Source: an uncultured Bacilli bacterium
GTDB lineage: Bacteria > Bacillota_I > Bacilli_A > RF39 > UBA660
NCBI GenBank assembly: GCA_947588795.1
Contig: CANPZJ010000008.1
Location: 1-17,089 of the forward strand
Length of the DNA stretch: 17,089 nucleotides
Reading direction: 5' to 3'
Shown piece by piece: positions 1-5,932 of this stretch. Position numbers and translations under genes: made by a program. The notes below the pieces were generated by a model. It saw only the letters and a program-made list of their open reading frames with translations, was not told the origin of the DNA and ran no database searches. Positions within the stretch are counted from its first letter, which is position 1. Each line of letters begins with the position of its first letter.

Positions 1-1416
1 CCCTACTAAGATGAATTTATCTTTTTTAGAAACAGTACCACTTATTAAAACTATACCATTTTCCGATAACATTTCTCTATCTTTAATAACAAGTTCACCA
101 ACATCTTCAGAAGATTTACCATCTATTAAGACATCATTTACTTTAATTGTTTCGTGATTATCAAGTAATTTACCATTTTCAAAAGTAACTACTTCGCCAT
201 TTTGCTTTAAAATAATGTTTTCACTTTTGATACCTAGTCTACTTGCTAAATTAGCATTATTAACCATATAACGATATTCACCTTTAACTGGCATATAATA
301 TTTAGGTTGAACAAGTTTTATCATTAACATCAAATCTTCACTAGATGGATGATGTAAAATAACTTTATCACTTGGCAAATTAACAATATTACAACCAAAT
401 TTAGCAAGTTCATTTTCTAGTTTTACTAAAGTTTTTTCATTACTATCATAACGAGGTTCCGCAAAAACAATGGTATCACTATTTTTAAGCGTTATATATT
501 TATCATAGCCATGTAATATTTTACTTATATTTGCATAAGGATTAGTTCGCTCATCACTAATTAATAAAATAGCATTATCATCATCAATATTAGATAAATC
601 ACCAATAATACCATTTTCTACTTCTAAATATTTTTCTTTAATAGCAAAGTTAACCACATTTTGTAACTTTTTACCCATTATAACTATTTTACGATGGGTA
701 TTTCTCGCTGCATTAAAGATATCATTAATTGTATATAAATGATATGGCAAAATAGAAAATAATAATCTATGTTCATTATGTTTAACAATATCTTTAAAAT
801 AATCTTCTAGACGATGATTTGGAGATGTATGTCCTTTATGTTCTGAGAAAGTTGATTCACATAACATACATAAAACACCTTGTTTACCAACATAAGCAAT
901 TTTACCTAAATCCATATCATAAGAACCTAACATAGTTGGATCAATAACAAAGTCACCTGTATAACAAATGGCGCCATCTTTAGAATTAATTACATACATA
1001 ACAGCATCAGGAATACTATGAGATACTGAAATAGGAAAAATAGATACATTATCAAAATTAAGTTTCTTATGTGGTTTTATTTCCACAATATTTTTATCTA
1101 CAATACCATATTCTTCTAAAACAAATTTGGTAAATTTAGTCGCATATATTTTTATATTAGGAAGTTCCTTAACAAGGTCTGCTACACTCCCCATATTTTC
1201 ACTATGACCATGCGTAATAAAAACACCTTTAATTCTTTTTCTATTTTTAACTAAATAACTATAATCAGGCGTAATATAATCAATACCTAAAAGATTAGAG
1301 TTAGCATATTTAATACCGCAATCAAAGACAAAAATATCGTTATCAATATCAACTACATAACAATTTTTGCCATTTTCAGCAAGACCACCCAAGCCAAAAA
1401 TTTTAATTTTACTCAA
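1..1416 (-). CDS. Ribonuclease J paralogue (RNase J2-like), 3' end outside window
   Basis: Beta-lactamase-fold RNase of the J family, which normally carries out 5'-3' exonuclease and endonuclease mRNA turnover and rRNA maturation in the cytoplasm. The 472 codons in the window cover the metallo-beta-lactamase/beta-CASP core; family members are about 550 residues, so roughly 80 C-terminal residues are missing. The family landmarks are clear: THGH at 68-71, HSIPD at 133-137, TGD at 153-155, LHHPSSED from 354 and PVKGEYR at 376-382. Several metal ligands are altered: the HxHxDH motif reads H69-G-H-S-E73-N74, and the conserved PVHGEYR His is K378. H69, H71, H133, D155 and H356 remain. This resembles the non-catalytic partner J2 of Firmicutes, so a second, active RNase J elsewhere is expected (inference). 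Start is TTG at 1416, 8 nt after AGAAAGAG; an in-frame GTG three codons earlier lies inside that Shine-Dalgarno site. Confidence 0.9.
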   Translation of the reverse strand, partial: MSKIKIFGLGGLAENGKNCYVVDIDNDIFVFDCGIKYANSNLLGIDYITPDYSYLVKNRKRIKGVFITHGHSENMGSVADLVKELPNIKIYATKFTKFVLEEYGIVDKNIVEIKPHKKLNFDNVSIFPISVSHSIPDAVMYVINSKDGAICYTGDFVIDPTMLGSYDMDLGKIAYVGKQGVLCMLCESTFSEHKGHTSPNHRLEDYFKDIVKHNEHRLLFSILPYHLYTINDIFNAARNTHRKIVIMGKKLQNVVNFAIKEKYLEVENGIIGDLSNIDDDNAILLISDERTNPYANISKILHGYDKYITLKNSDTIVFAEPRYDSNEKTLVKLENELAKFGCNIVNLPSDKVILHHPSSEDLMLMIKLVQPKYYMPVKGEYRYMVNNANLASRLGIKSENIILKQNGEVVTFENGKLLDNHETIKVNDVLIDGKSSEDVGELVIKDREMLSENGIVLISGTVSKKDKFILVG

Positions 1417-1454
1417 TTTAATCACTCTTTCTAAAAAGTTCTTTTGATGAATTT

Positions 1455-1483
1455 ATTATAACAAAAAAAGGGACTAAAGTCTA
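1455..1483 (-). promoter_or_regulatory. Putative sigma-A promoter of the RNase J paralogue
   Basis: On the minus strand a perfect -10 TATAAT (1455-1460) lies 17 bp from TAGACT (1478-1483, 4 of 6 matches to TTGACA). The -35 overlaps the terminator stem of the upstream gene, so this depends on the -10 match. Confidence 0.4.
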
Positions 1484-1487
1484 GCCT
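1462..1487 (-). terminator. Terminator after the 155-aa gene
   Basis: Minus-strand stem AGG..GACT / AGTC..CCT with a 3-nt bulge, immediately followed by seven T. The stem is short, so it is probably a modest terminator. Confidence 0.5.
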
Positions 1488-1490
1488 CTT

Positions 1491-1958
1491 TTATCTTGCT
1501 TTCTTAGCCTCTAGCCATTCTTTATTCTTATTTTGAAAAGCTATTTTTTCTTCTTGCATATCTCTCACACTTTTTTCATATCTAAGTATTTCTTGTAATT
1601 CAGCATAATATGGCATAATTAGTTTGTCTTTAGCACTTTCTTTTCGTAAATCAATCATAAACATTAAATATGGAAAAGTATTACCATAACTACTATAAGA
1701 ATATTGTAAATTATTTCTCTTTAAAAAACTAATTAAATAATTTAAAGTTGCCTCATCACTTTTAGCAAGTTTAATACTACCATTTTCTAAAAATTCTTGT
1801 AGTAAATAAGGAAGTTTTATTATAAAAAATTCTCTATATTCATTTGTTTTAATTGCATCTTCTAAACTATCACTATACTTAATTTCTAACTCTCTTAGTC
1901 TTTTTGCTTTAGCATTTTCTACTTTTTTACCATCTAAAACATCATATAGATTCAACAT
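1491..1958 (-). CDS. Hypothetical protein, NKEWL family copy 1 (155 aa)
   Basis: Not recognised. Soluble, strongly charged and mostly helical-looking; no signal peptide or TM segment. It belongs with the next two genes upstream: all begin with a short (L/F)Y-x(3)-L segment, carry a central region ending in Y(Y/F)AELQ-I (residues 117-123 here), then a charged helix and a terminal N-KEWL motif (146-150). This copy is the most diverged of the three. Start ATG 1958 is preceded by AGAGGTGG at good spacing, but that Shine-Dalgarno site lies in the 3' arm of a hairpin (1964-1985). It is 64 nt downstream of the 162-aa gene and may share its transcript. Function unknown. Confidence 0.8.
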   Translation of the reverse strand: MLNLYDVLDGKKVENAKAKRLRELEIKYSDSLEDAIKTNEYREFFIIKLPYLLQEFLENGSIKLAKSDEATLNYLISFLKRNNLQYSYSSYGNTFPYLMFMIDLRKESAKDKLIMPYYAELQEILRYEKSVRDMQEEKIAFQNKNKEWLEAKKAR

Positions 1959-1961
1959 AAA

Positions 1962-1987
1962 AGCCCACCTCTTTCTTTCGGTGGGTT
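1962..1987 (-). promoter_or_regulatory. Hairpin that covers the ribosome binding site of the 155-aa gene
   Basis: Perfect 6-bp GC-rich stem on the minus strand: CCCACC (1980-1985) pairs with GGTGGG (1964-1969) around a 10-nt purine loop. The 3' arm contains the Shine-Dalgarno core of the downstream gene and is followed by CTTTT and the ATG. It could act as a weak terminator of the upstream gene, as translational occlusion of the downstream one, or both. Confidence 0.6.
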
Positions 1988-2022
1988 ATTATAATTCTTT
2001 TTTCTAATTTTGTCTAGTGTTA

Positions 2023-2511
2023 TTAACGACTTTTATTTTTTAGCCATTCTTTATTATTGGTAACAAATTCATTATATTCTTGCCATAACTCTTCTTTAGA
2101 TTTACTATAATATTCTATTTGTTGTAATTCACCATAATAACATAATAATAAGTCTTTAACACCAGTAACTGTTTTAATATTTTGTAAAAAACAAACCATA
2201 TTAGGAGAATATGATATATGTTCTATTTTATATTTATAATGATATTTATTTAAAAAATACTCTAAATATTGTTGAATTGGTTCATTAATATTCCAAAAGA
2301 AACATAAATCATCTCCCTTTAAATTATTAACTATTGCTTTTTTTATTAAACTATATAAGCCATTTTCTTCTTTTCTGATAAAATCAATATAATTTGTTTC
2401 TAAAATAGATATTTTTAAATCTTCATTATAAATGTTACTTAAATGTTGTACTCTTAAATTTCTTTCTTCTACACTTTTAGATGGTCCTAAAACTTCGTAT
2501 AAACTTTGCAT
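2023..2511 (-). CDS. Hypothetical protein, NKEWL family copy 2 (162 aa)
   Basis: Not recognised. A soluble, lysine/glutamate-rich protein that closely matches the C-terminal half of the 286-aa gene just upstream: EER near residue 15, ENGLY near 48, YYGELQQIE near 124, SKSKEELW near 136, and NEFVTNNKEWL at the end. The coding DNA for this tail is about 85% identical to the matching stretch of the neighbour (2045-2130 against 2541-2626), so the duplication is recent or kept similar by gene conversion. Its ATG begins 1 nt after the TAA of the 286-aa gene and there is no well-placed Shine-Dalgarno site (AGAGGA lies about 20 nt away), so translation is probably coupled to the upstream gene. Confidence 0.82.
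   Translation of the reverse strand: MQSLYEVLGPSKSVEERNLRVQHLSNIYNEDLKISILETNYIDFIRKEENGLYSLIKKAIVNNLKGDDLCFFWNINEPIQQYLEYFLNKYHYKYKIEHISYSPNMVCFLQNIKTVTGVKDLLLCYYGELQQIEYYSKSKEELWQEYNEFVTNNKEWLKNKSR
2045..2130 (-). repeat. Duplicated gene tail, copy A
   Basis: 86 bp aligning without gaps to 2541-2626; I count 73 identical positions (85%). It encodes the conserved C-terminal motif of the 162-aa protein. Confidence 0.85.
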
Positions 2512-2512
2512 A

Positions 2513-3373
2513 TTATCTACTTGCTGTTCTTTCCTCTAACCATTCTTTGTTATTAGTAACAAACTCATTATGTTCTTCCCATAATTCTTCTTTAGTCTTA
2601 CTAAAACGTTCTATTAGCTGTAATTCCGCCAAAAAGCAATTAAATAAATTTCTAATATCTGCAAGAGTTTTAACATTAGGTAAATAATCTTTACTTATTT
2701 TCTCTCCTCTTTCAATCATTTTAATAACTATGCCATATTTATCACAAAATTCTTTAATACATTCAAAATTAATATTTAAAGGATTATATTCAAGTATAAA
2801 TTTTTTACCATCATATTTATATAAAGCATTTTCTAACACTCTATATAAGCCATTTTCTCTATCCATAATAAAATTATTATAACTATTTTCTTGTTCAGTT
2901 AATCTTAAACTATTTTCATAATTATTCTTAAGTTCATGTATATGAGCTTGTCTTTCTTCAATAGTAGTAAATTTATCTAATCTTTCAAAAATACTTGGAT
3001 TTAAGTTCTTTTGCTCATTTTTAATTGGTGCTTTCTTATTAACATAGGCAAGTTCTTTTTCATATGCAGCAAAAATATCTTTTTTACATAAACCTTTTTT
3101 ATATTTGTAATTAATGCCACAAATTTTTTGTGTATAAAAATGGATTAACCCATATTTATCAAAAAATATTAATGCATAACTTAAATATCTTATATTAAGA
3201 AATTCAATAGCCGTTTCACAATAAGAAGCCGTTTCTCTATCGGAACTACTATTTTTAATTTTAGATATTATTTTTTGTAAATCATTTTTAACAAATTCTC
3301 TATATCCTTCATCTTCTTTTTGCCAACTATTATCAATTTCTAATGCAATCATTCTATCATAAAAAGTTGCCAT
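2513..3373 (-). CDS. Hypothetical protein, two-domain NKEWL family member (286 aa)
   Basis: Not recognised. Two related halves: residues about 1-112 and about 128-286. The second half matches the 162-aa neighbour closely (TIEERQ near 136, ENGLY near 173, FLAELQLIERFSKTKEELW around 246-265, and a terminal NNKEWL). The first half has the same YREF/AAYEKEL landmarks in weaker form, so the gene looks like an internal duplication. Soluble, no signal or TM segment. The ATG at 3373 follows AGAAAGAAG at 7-8 nt. It is the first gene of a three-gene cluster, with its own promoter at 3402-3430 and the downstream gene 1 nt away. Function unknown; the cluster sits between RNase J and cell-surface genes without an obvious link. 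Confidence 0.82.
   Translation of the reverse strand: MATFYDRMIALEIDNSWQKEDEGYREFVKNDLQKIISKIKNSSSDRETASYCETAIEFLNIRYLSYALIFFDKYGLIHFYTQKICGINYKYKKGLCKKDIFAAYEKELAYVNKKAPIKNEQKNLNPSIFERLDKFTTIEERQAHIHELKNNYENSLRLTEQENSYNNFIMDRENGLYRVLENALYKYDGKKFILEYNPLNINFECIKEFCDKYGIVIKMIERGEKISKDYLPNVKTLADIRNLFNCFLAELQLIERFSKTKEELWEEHNEFVTNNKEWLEERTASR
2541..2626 (-). repeat. Duplicated gene tail, copy B
   Basis: Partner of 2045-2130, in direct orientation 496 bp away. It encodes the conserved C-terminal motif of the 286-aa protein. Confidence 0.85.
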
Positions 3374-3401
3374 ATAATCACTTCTTTCTAACTAAATATT
3401 T

Positions 3402-3430
3402 ATTCTAGCATAGAAGTTTTTATAAAACAA
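3402..3430 (-). promoter_or_regulatory. Sigma-A promoter of the NKEWL gene cluster
   Basis: Minus strand: -35 TTGTTT (3425-3430), 17-bp spacer, extended -10 TGC-TAGAAT (-10 at 3402-3407). The leader to the ATG at 3373 is about 25 nt. Confidence 0.6.
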
Positions 3431-3431
3431 T

Positions 3432-3460
3432 AAAAAAATTAATAGTAAAAACGCTATTAA
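3432..3460 (-). terminator. Intrinsic terminator after the 260-aa membrane protein gene
   Basis: Minus-strand stem TTAATAG / CTATTAA with an 8-nt loop followed by seven T. The gene's TAA stop (3457-3459) lies in the first arm. Confidence 0.85.
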
Positions 3461-4239
3461 CTTTCTCTTTCTTCACTTATAAGATTACTTAAAGATATTA
3501 TTTTTAAATCTCTATAATATATTTCTTTTAGCAATAGTTTATAATCAGTTAAATTAACATTATCATTTATATAAATTATATAGCCACTTTTAATATTATT
3601 TTTAATACTGACTAAATTATAATTATTTAAAGTTATACTTTCCTCAACTAAATATTTTTTATGCTCTCTACATATATCTATAATTGAATTATTAACTACA
3701 CAAATATTTTTATTATTATTACTATTATTAAGTAATGTTTCTACTTTATTATATTCTTTATAGTCATTATTTATCTTTTCATAGCTAGCATTAATATCAT
3801 AAGTATTGTGATCAATTAATCTTGTTATTTTAATATTTTTATCACTAGAGTAATTTATAATATCTTGATTATCTTTTACAAGTATTGCTACAGCTTTTTT
3901 ACTAACATTACCATACTTTATTATTTTATCTTTATTATTTTCTAAAGATACATTGGGAGTTACTTTATCAAATTCTAAATAATAAGAATTAAATGTATCT
4001 AAATGACGCATATTATTATAACTTTTTAAAACATTGACAGCATAGCCATTGAGTCCAGGAATAATATATTCTTCTTCGATAACTGCACTAACTGGATTTA
4101 CATTGTATTTAGAACTATTTTCATTTATTTCGTTAACTAAACTACTATTATTTACCACAATACTACTCATCTTTTCGGTATAATAGAAACTAAATAATAA
4201 AATAGCCATAAGTCCCATATATTTAAAAAGATTTTTCAT
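3457..4239 (-). CDS. Membrane-anchored, polysaccharide-deacetylase-like protein, apparently inactive (260 aa)
   Basis: One N-terminal membrane segment (residues about 6-21) followed by an extracytoplasmic domain rich in Asn, Lys and Ile. The order of motifs is like that of anchored NodB/polysaccharide-deacetylase proteins of low-GC Firmicutes: IIPGLNG at 60-66, VNVLKSYNNM, then a strand KKAVAILVKDN where the deacetylase beta-1 strand would be, a late NICVVNNSIIDICR strand-helix pair, and a terminal RDLKIISLSNLI resembling the usual end of the barrel. The NodB metal ligands (Asp pair and HxxxH) are not visible, so deacetylase activity is unlikely. Family assignment is from memory of these motifs and is moderate. 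ATG 4239 follows AAGGAG. A terminator sits directly downstream. Two Cys (179 and 190 region) could form a disulphide. Confidence 0.6.
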   Translation of the reverse strand: MKNLFKYMGLMAILLFSFYYTEKMSSIVVNNSSLVNEINENSSKYNVNPVSAVIEEEYIIPGLNGYAVNVLKSYNNMRHLDTFNSYYLEFDKVTPNVSLENNKDKIIKYGNVSKKAVAILVKDNQDIINYSSDKNIKITRLIDHNTYDINASYEKINNDYKEYNKVETLLNNSNNNKNICVVNNSIIDICREHKKYLVEESITLNNYNLVSIKNNIKSGYIIYINDNVNLTDYKLLLKEIYYRDLKIISLSNLISEERES

Positions 4240-4267
4240 GACATACTCCTTTAATTAATTATAATAA

Positions 4268-4296
4268 TTAAATAAAGAGATTATTACTTTATTTAT
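4268..4296 (-). promoter_or_regulatory. AT-rich inverted repeat in the leader of the 260-aa gene
   Basis: Perfect 8-bp arms AAATAAAG (4270-4277) and CTTTATTT (4287-4294) around a 9-nt loop, about 30 nt upstream of the ATG. In a region this A+T-rich it may be chance. TATAAT-like hexamers around 4315-4322 could be the promoter, but no -35 at good spacing is clear. Confidence 0.3.
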
Positions 4297-4352
4297 TAAG
4301 TAAAATTTCAATTATAATATATTATCAAACATTAGACTTTGAATTTTTTTAA

Positions 4353-5303
4353 TTAATTTGTAAGTGCTAAGGCTATACGAAAACTTATACTAGCATTACC
4401 ACCAAGATGCCTATCAAAATTAAATTGACCTGCAAGTACACCATTCATCCATCCACTTCCTCGAGCAAACCAGGGATAGTCAGAATCAACGAAGTGGGCA
4501 CAGTCTTTATACCAACTACTATGTGTATAAGATATTCCATCATTTTCAACATAAAAATAAAATGGGCCTAATTCTCCAGTAGCATCCCCTAATATTCTTC
4601 TATTGTATGATGAAATTGTAGAACTCTTATCATATTTATCAATATAACCATTTTGCATTTCACTTGCTAATGTTTTCGTATCAAAATCACTATTGCCAAC
4701 TGTTCCTTCAATACAAGCAGCCACATATTCCCAAGTTCCACCACTCATATCATATACCCCATTTATATTTCCAGTTGTACTGGCTAAATATCCTACTGAT
4801 GTATTCCATGATTGAGCTTTTGAATTATTTGTACTTTCAATAATATTTTGATTGGTTCCAACATCTGCAGAATAGCCAGTACTAAAGTCATTTGCATTAT
4901 TTATATTTACCTCATTACCTATTCCATATTCATTACTCGGATTATCTACTAAAATAACTGCATTTGCCCATCTTTTTTCACTATAGTTATACCATTCACT
5001 TTTTTCATTGGCATAATATACATCCCCATTTGGTTTTATTTCAACTGGTATTAATGGTTCTTTTAATATTGGATCTGCTCCATTTAGTATTGGATCTATC
5101 CATTTTTCTTGATGTATTCCACTTCGCTCATATAATTCATCTATTGCTTCTTGAACATTATCTTTTTTGGTATACTTATTATCATATGATATTTTTTTAC
5201 TTTCTATATAGGCATCAATAGCATATACAGTTGTTACTGATAATAATATTCCTATTAAAATTCCCATTAATATTTTATAATTATTTTTTATTAATTTCTT
5301 CAT
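4353..5303 (-). CDS. Anchored surface protein with FGE-sulfatase/C-type-lectin-like C-terminal domain (316 aa)
   Basis: Residues 1-8 are basic, 9-28 form a signal/anchor helix, and the rest is extracytoplasmic. NVQEAIDELY (49-58) is a motif common in surface and phage-tail proteins of gut Firmicutes. The C-terminal part has the signature of the formylglycine-generating-enzyme/C-type-lectin fold: VYDMSGGTWEYVA near 183-195, an SSWYKD segment near 262, PWFARGSGW near 274, and a terminal S-FRIALA. This fold is used as a binding scaffold, including in diversity-generating systems. No catalytic Cys pair of true FGEs is evident, so binding rather than catalysis is inferred. Codons for residues 268-288 are 50% G+C (30 of 60 in 4441-4500) against about 25-30% around them. 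The upstream promoter contains a 7-G tract (5336-5362), so expression is probably phase variable. ATG 5303 follows AGAGAAGG at about 12 nt. Confidence 0.75.
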   Translation of the reverse strand: MKKLIKNNYKILMGILIGILLSVTTVYAIDAYIESKKISYDNKYTKKDNVQEAIDELYERSGIHQEKWIDPILNGADPILKEPLIPVEIKPNGDVYYANEKSEWYNYSEKRWANAVILVDNPSNEYGIGNEVNINNANDFSTGYSADVGTNQNIIESTNNSKAQSWNTSVGYLASTTGNINGVYDMSGGTWEYVAACIEGTVGNSDFDTKTLASEMQNGYIDKYDKSSTISSYNRRILGDATGELGPFYFYVENDGISYTHSSWYKDCAHFVDSDYPWFARGSGWMNGVLAGQFNFDRHLGGNASISFRIALALTN

Positions 5304-5335
5304 CTATAATAACCTTCTCTATTATCTATAAGATT

Positions 5336-5362
5336 ATTATAGTATACCCCCCCAATCGTCAA
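5336..5362 (-). promoter_or_regulatory. Promoter with a 7-G tract in the spacer (candidate phase-variable promoter)
   Basis: Minus strand: -35 TTGACG (5357-5362), then ATT, seven G (5347-5353), TATAC, and a perfect -10 TATAAT (5336-5341). The spacer is 15 bp, two short of the optimum, so gain of one or two G would strengthen the promoter and loss would weaken it. The same cassette with eight G occurs at 13206-13233. Confidence 0.75.
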
Positions 5363-5405
5363 GATTTAATTATATTTAATTATATTAATATATTAATAAA
5401 TTTAC

Positions 5406-5431
5406 TTAAAAAGAAAGGCTATTCGCCTTCC
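5406..5431 (-). terminator. Intrinsic terminator of the SSB gene
   Basis: Minus-strand stem GGAAGGC / GCCTTTC (7 bp with one G-U) around a 5-nt loop GAATA, followed by five T. The TAG stop (5419-5421) lies partly in the loop. Confidence 0.85.
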
Positions 5432-5787
5432 TTAGTACTACTATCTTCATTTACGTCTTCATGTTTTTTATTAGTTGATAGAAATGTAACTCGCTCCGCA
5501 ATAACATCAGTAATATAATGAGTTTTTTTATTTTCATCTTCATATTTACTGGTTTGAAGTCTTCCTTTTACACCGATTACATCACCTACTCGGCAATATT
5601 CAGTGGTAGTTGATGCTACACTATTCCAAAGAATACAACGAATGAAGTCAGTATCATACACACCATCAGCATTTTTAAAGTTTCGGTTAACAGCAAGAAT
5701 AACTGTGGTTACTTTTTTACCTTCTTCAATTTCAACTATCTCTGGATTTTGAGTTAGTCTACCAACTAAAATAACATTGTTCAACAT
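5419..5787 (-). CDS. ssb: Single-stranded DNA-binding protein (122 aa)
   Basis: OB-fold SSB that coats single-stranded DNA in replication, repair and recombination. The family sequence is clear: MLNNVILVGRLTQNPE at the N-terminus, a V-x-LAVNR strand, DFIRCILWN near 50, and VKGRLQTSKYED near 75. The C-terminal tail is acidic but lacks the usual DDxPF-type tip that recruits partner proteins; it ends in STKEGE. It is not flanked by rpsF/rpsR, so this may be an accessory copy. ATG 5787 is chosen because GAAAGGAGG lies 4 nt upstream; an in-frame TTG at 5802 overlaps that site and is rejected. The gene is followed by a strong terminator. The 128 nt upstream contain no clear promoter. Confidence 0.92.
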   Translation of the reverse strand: MLNNVILVGRLTQNPEIVEIEEGKKVTTVILAVNRNFKNADGVYDTDFIRCILWNSVASTTTEYCRVGDVIGVKGRLQTSKYEDENKKTHYITDVIAERVTFLSTNKKHEDVNEDSSTKEGE

Positions 5788-5898
5788 AAAACCTCCTTTC
5801 AATTAAAAAAATAGCATAATTAAAAGAAATATCCTAATTACTAAAATAAGAATAAATTGATACTAAATTTAACAGTTTTATATAAAAAATTAGTATTT

Positions 5899-5932
5899 AA
5901 AAAGTTACCAATTATATAAATTTAGTAACTTT
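5899..5932 (-). terminator. Terminator after sufB
   Basis: Minus-strand arms AAAGTTAC (5925-5932) and GTAACTTT (5901-5908), perfect 8 bp with a 16-nt loop, ending in five T. The TAA stop of sufB overlaps the first arm. Confidence 0.65.

Noticed and set aside
2481..2687. Plus-strand open frame opposite the NKEWL family genes
   Set aside because: Antisense shadow of two well-supported genes; no ribosome binding site.
4353..5303. A complete diversity-generating retroelement
   Set aside because: Only a possible target domain is present; no reverse transcriptase, accessory gene or template repeat is in the window, so it is kept as a hypothesis.
4964..5518. Plus-strand open frames of 85 and 95 codons
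   Set aside because: They lie antisense to the surface-protein gene, its promoter and the SSB terminator, encode Leu/Ile/Phe-rich nonsense and lack Shine-Dalgarno sites.
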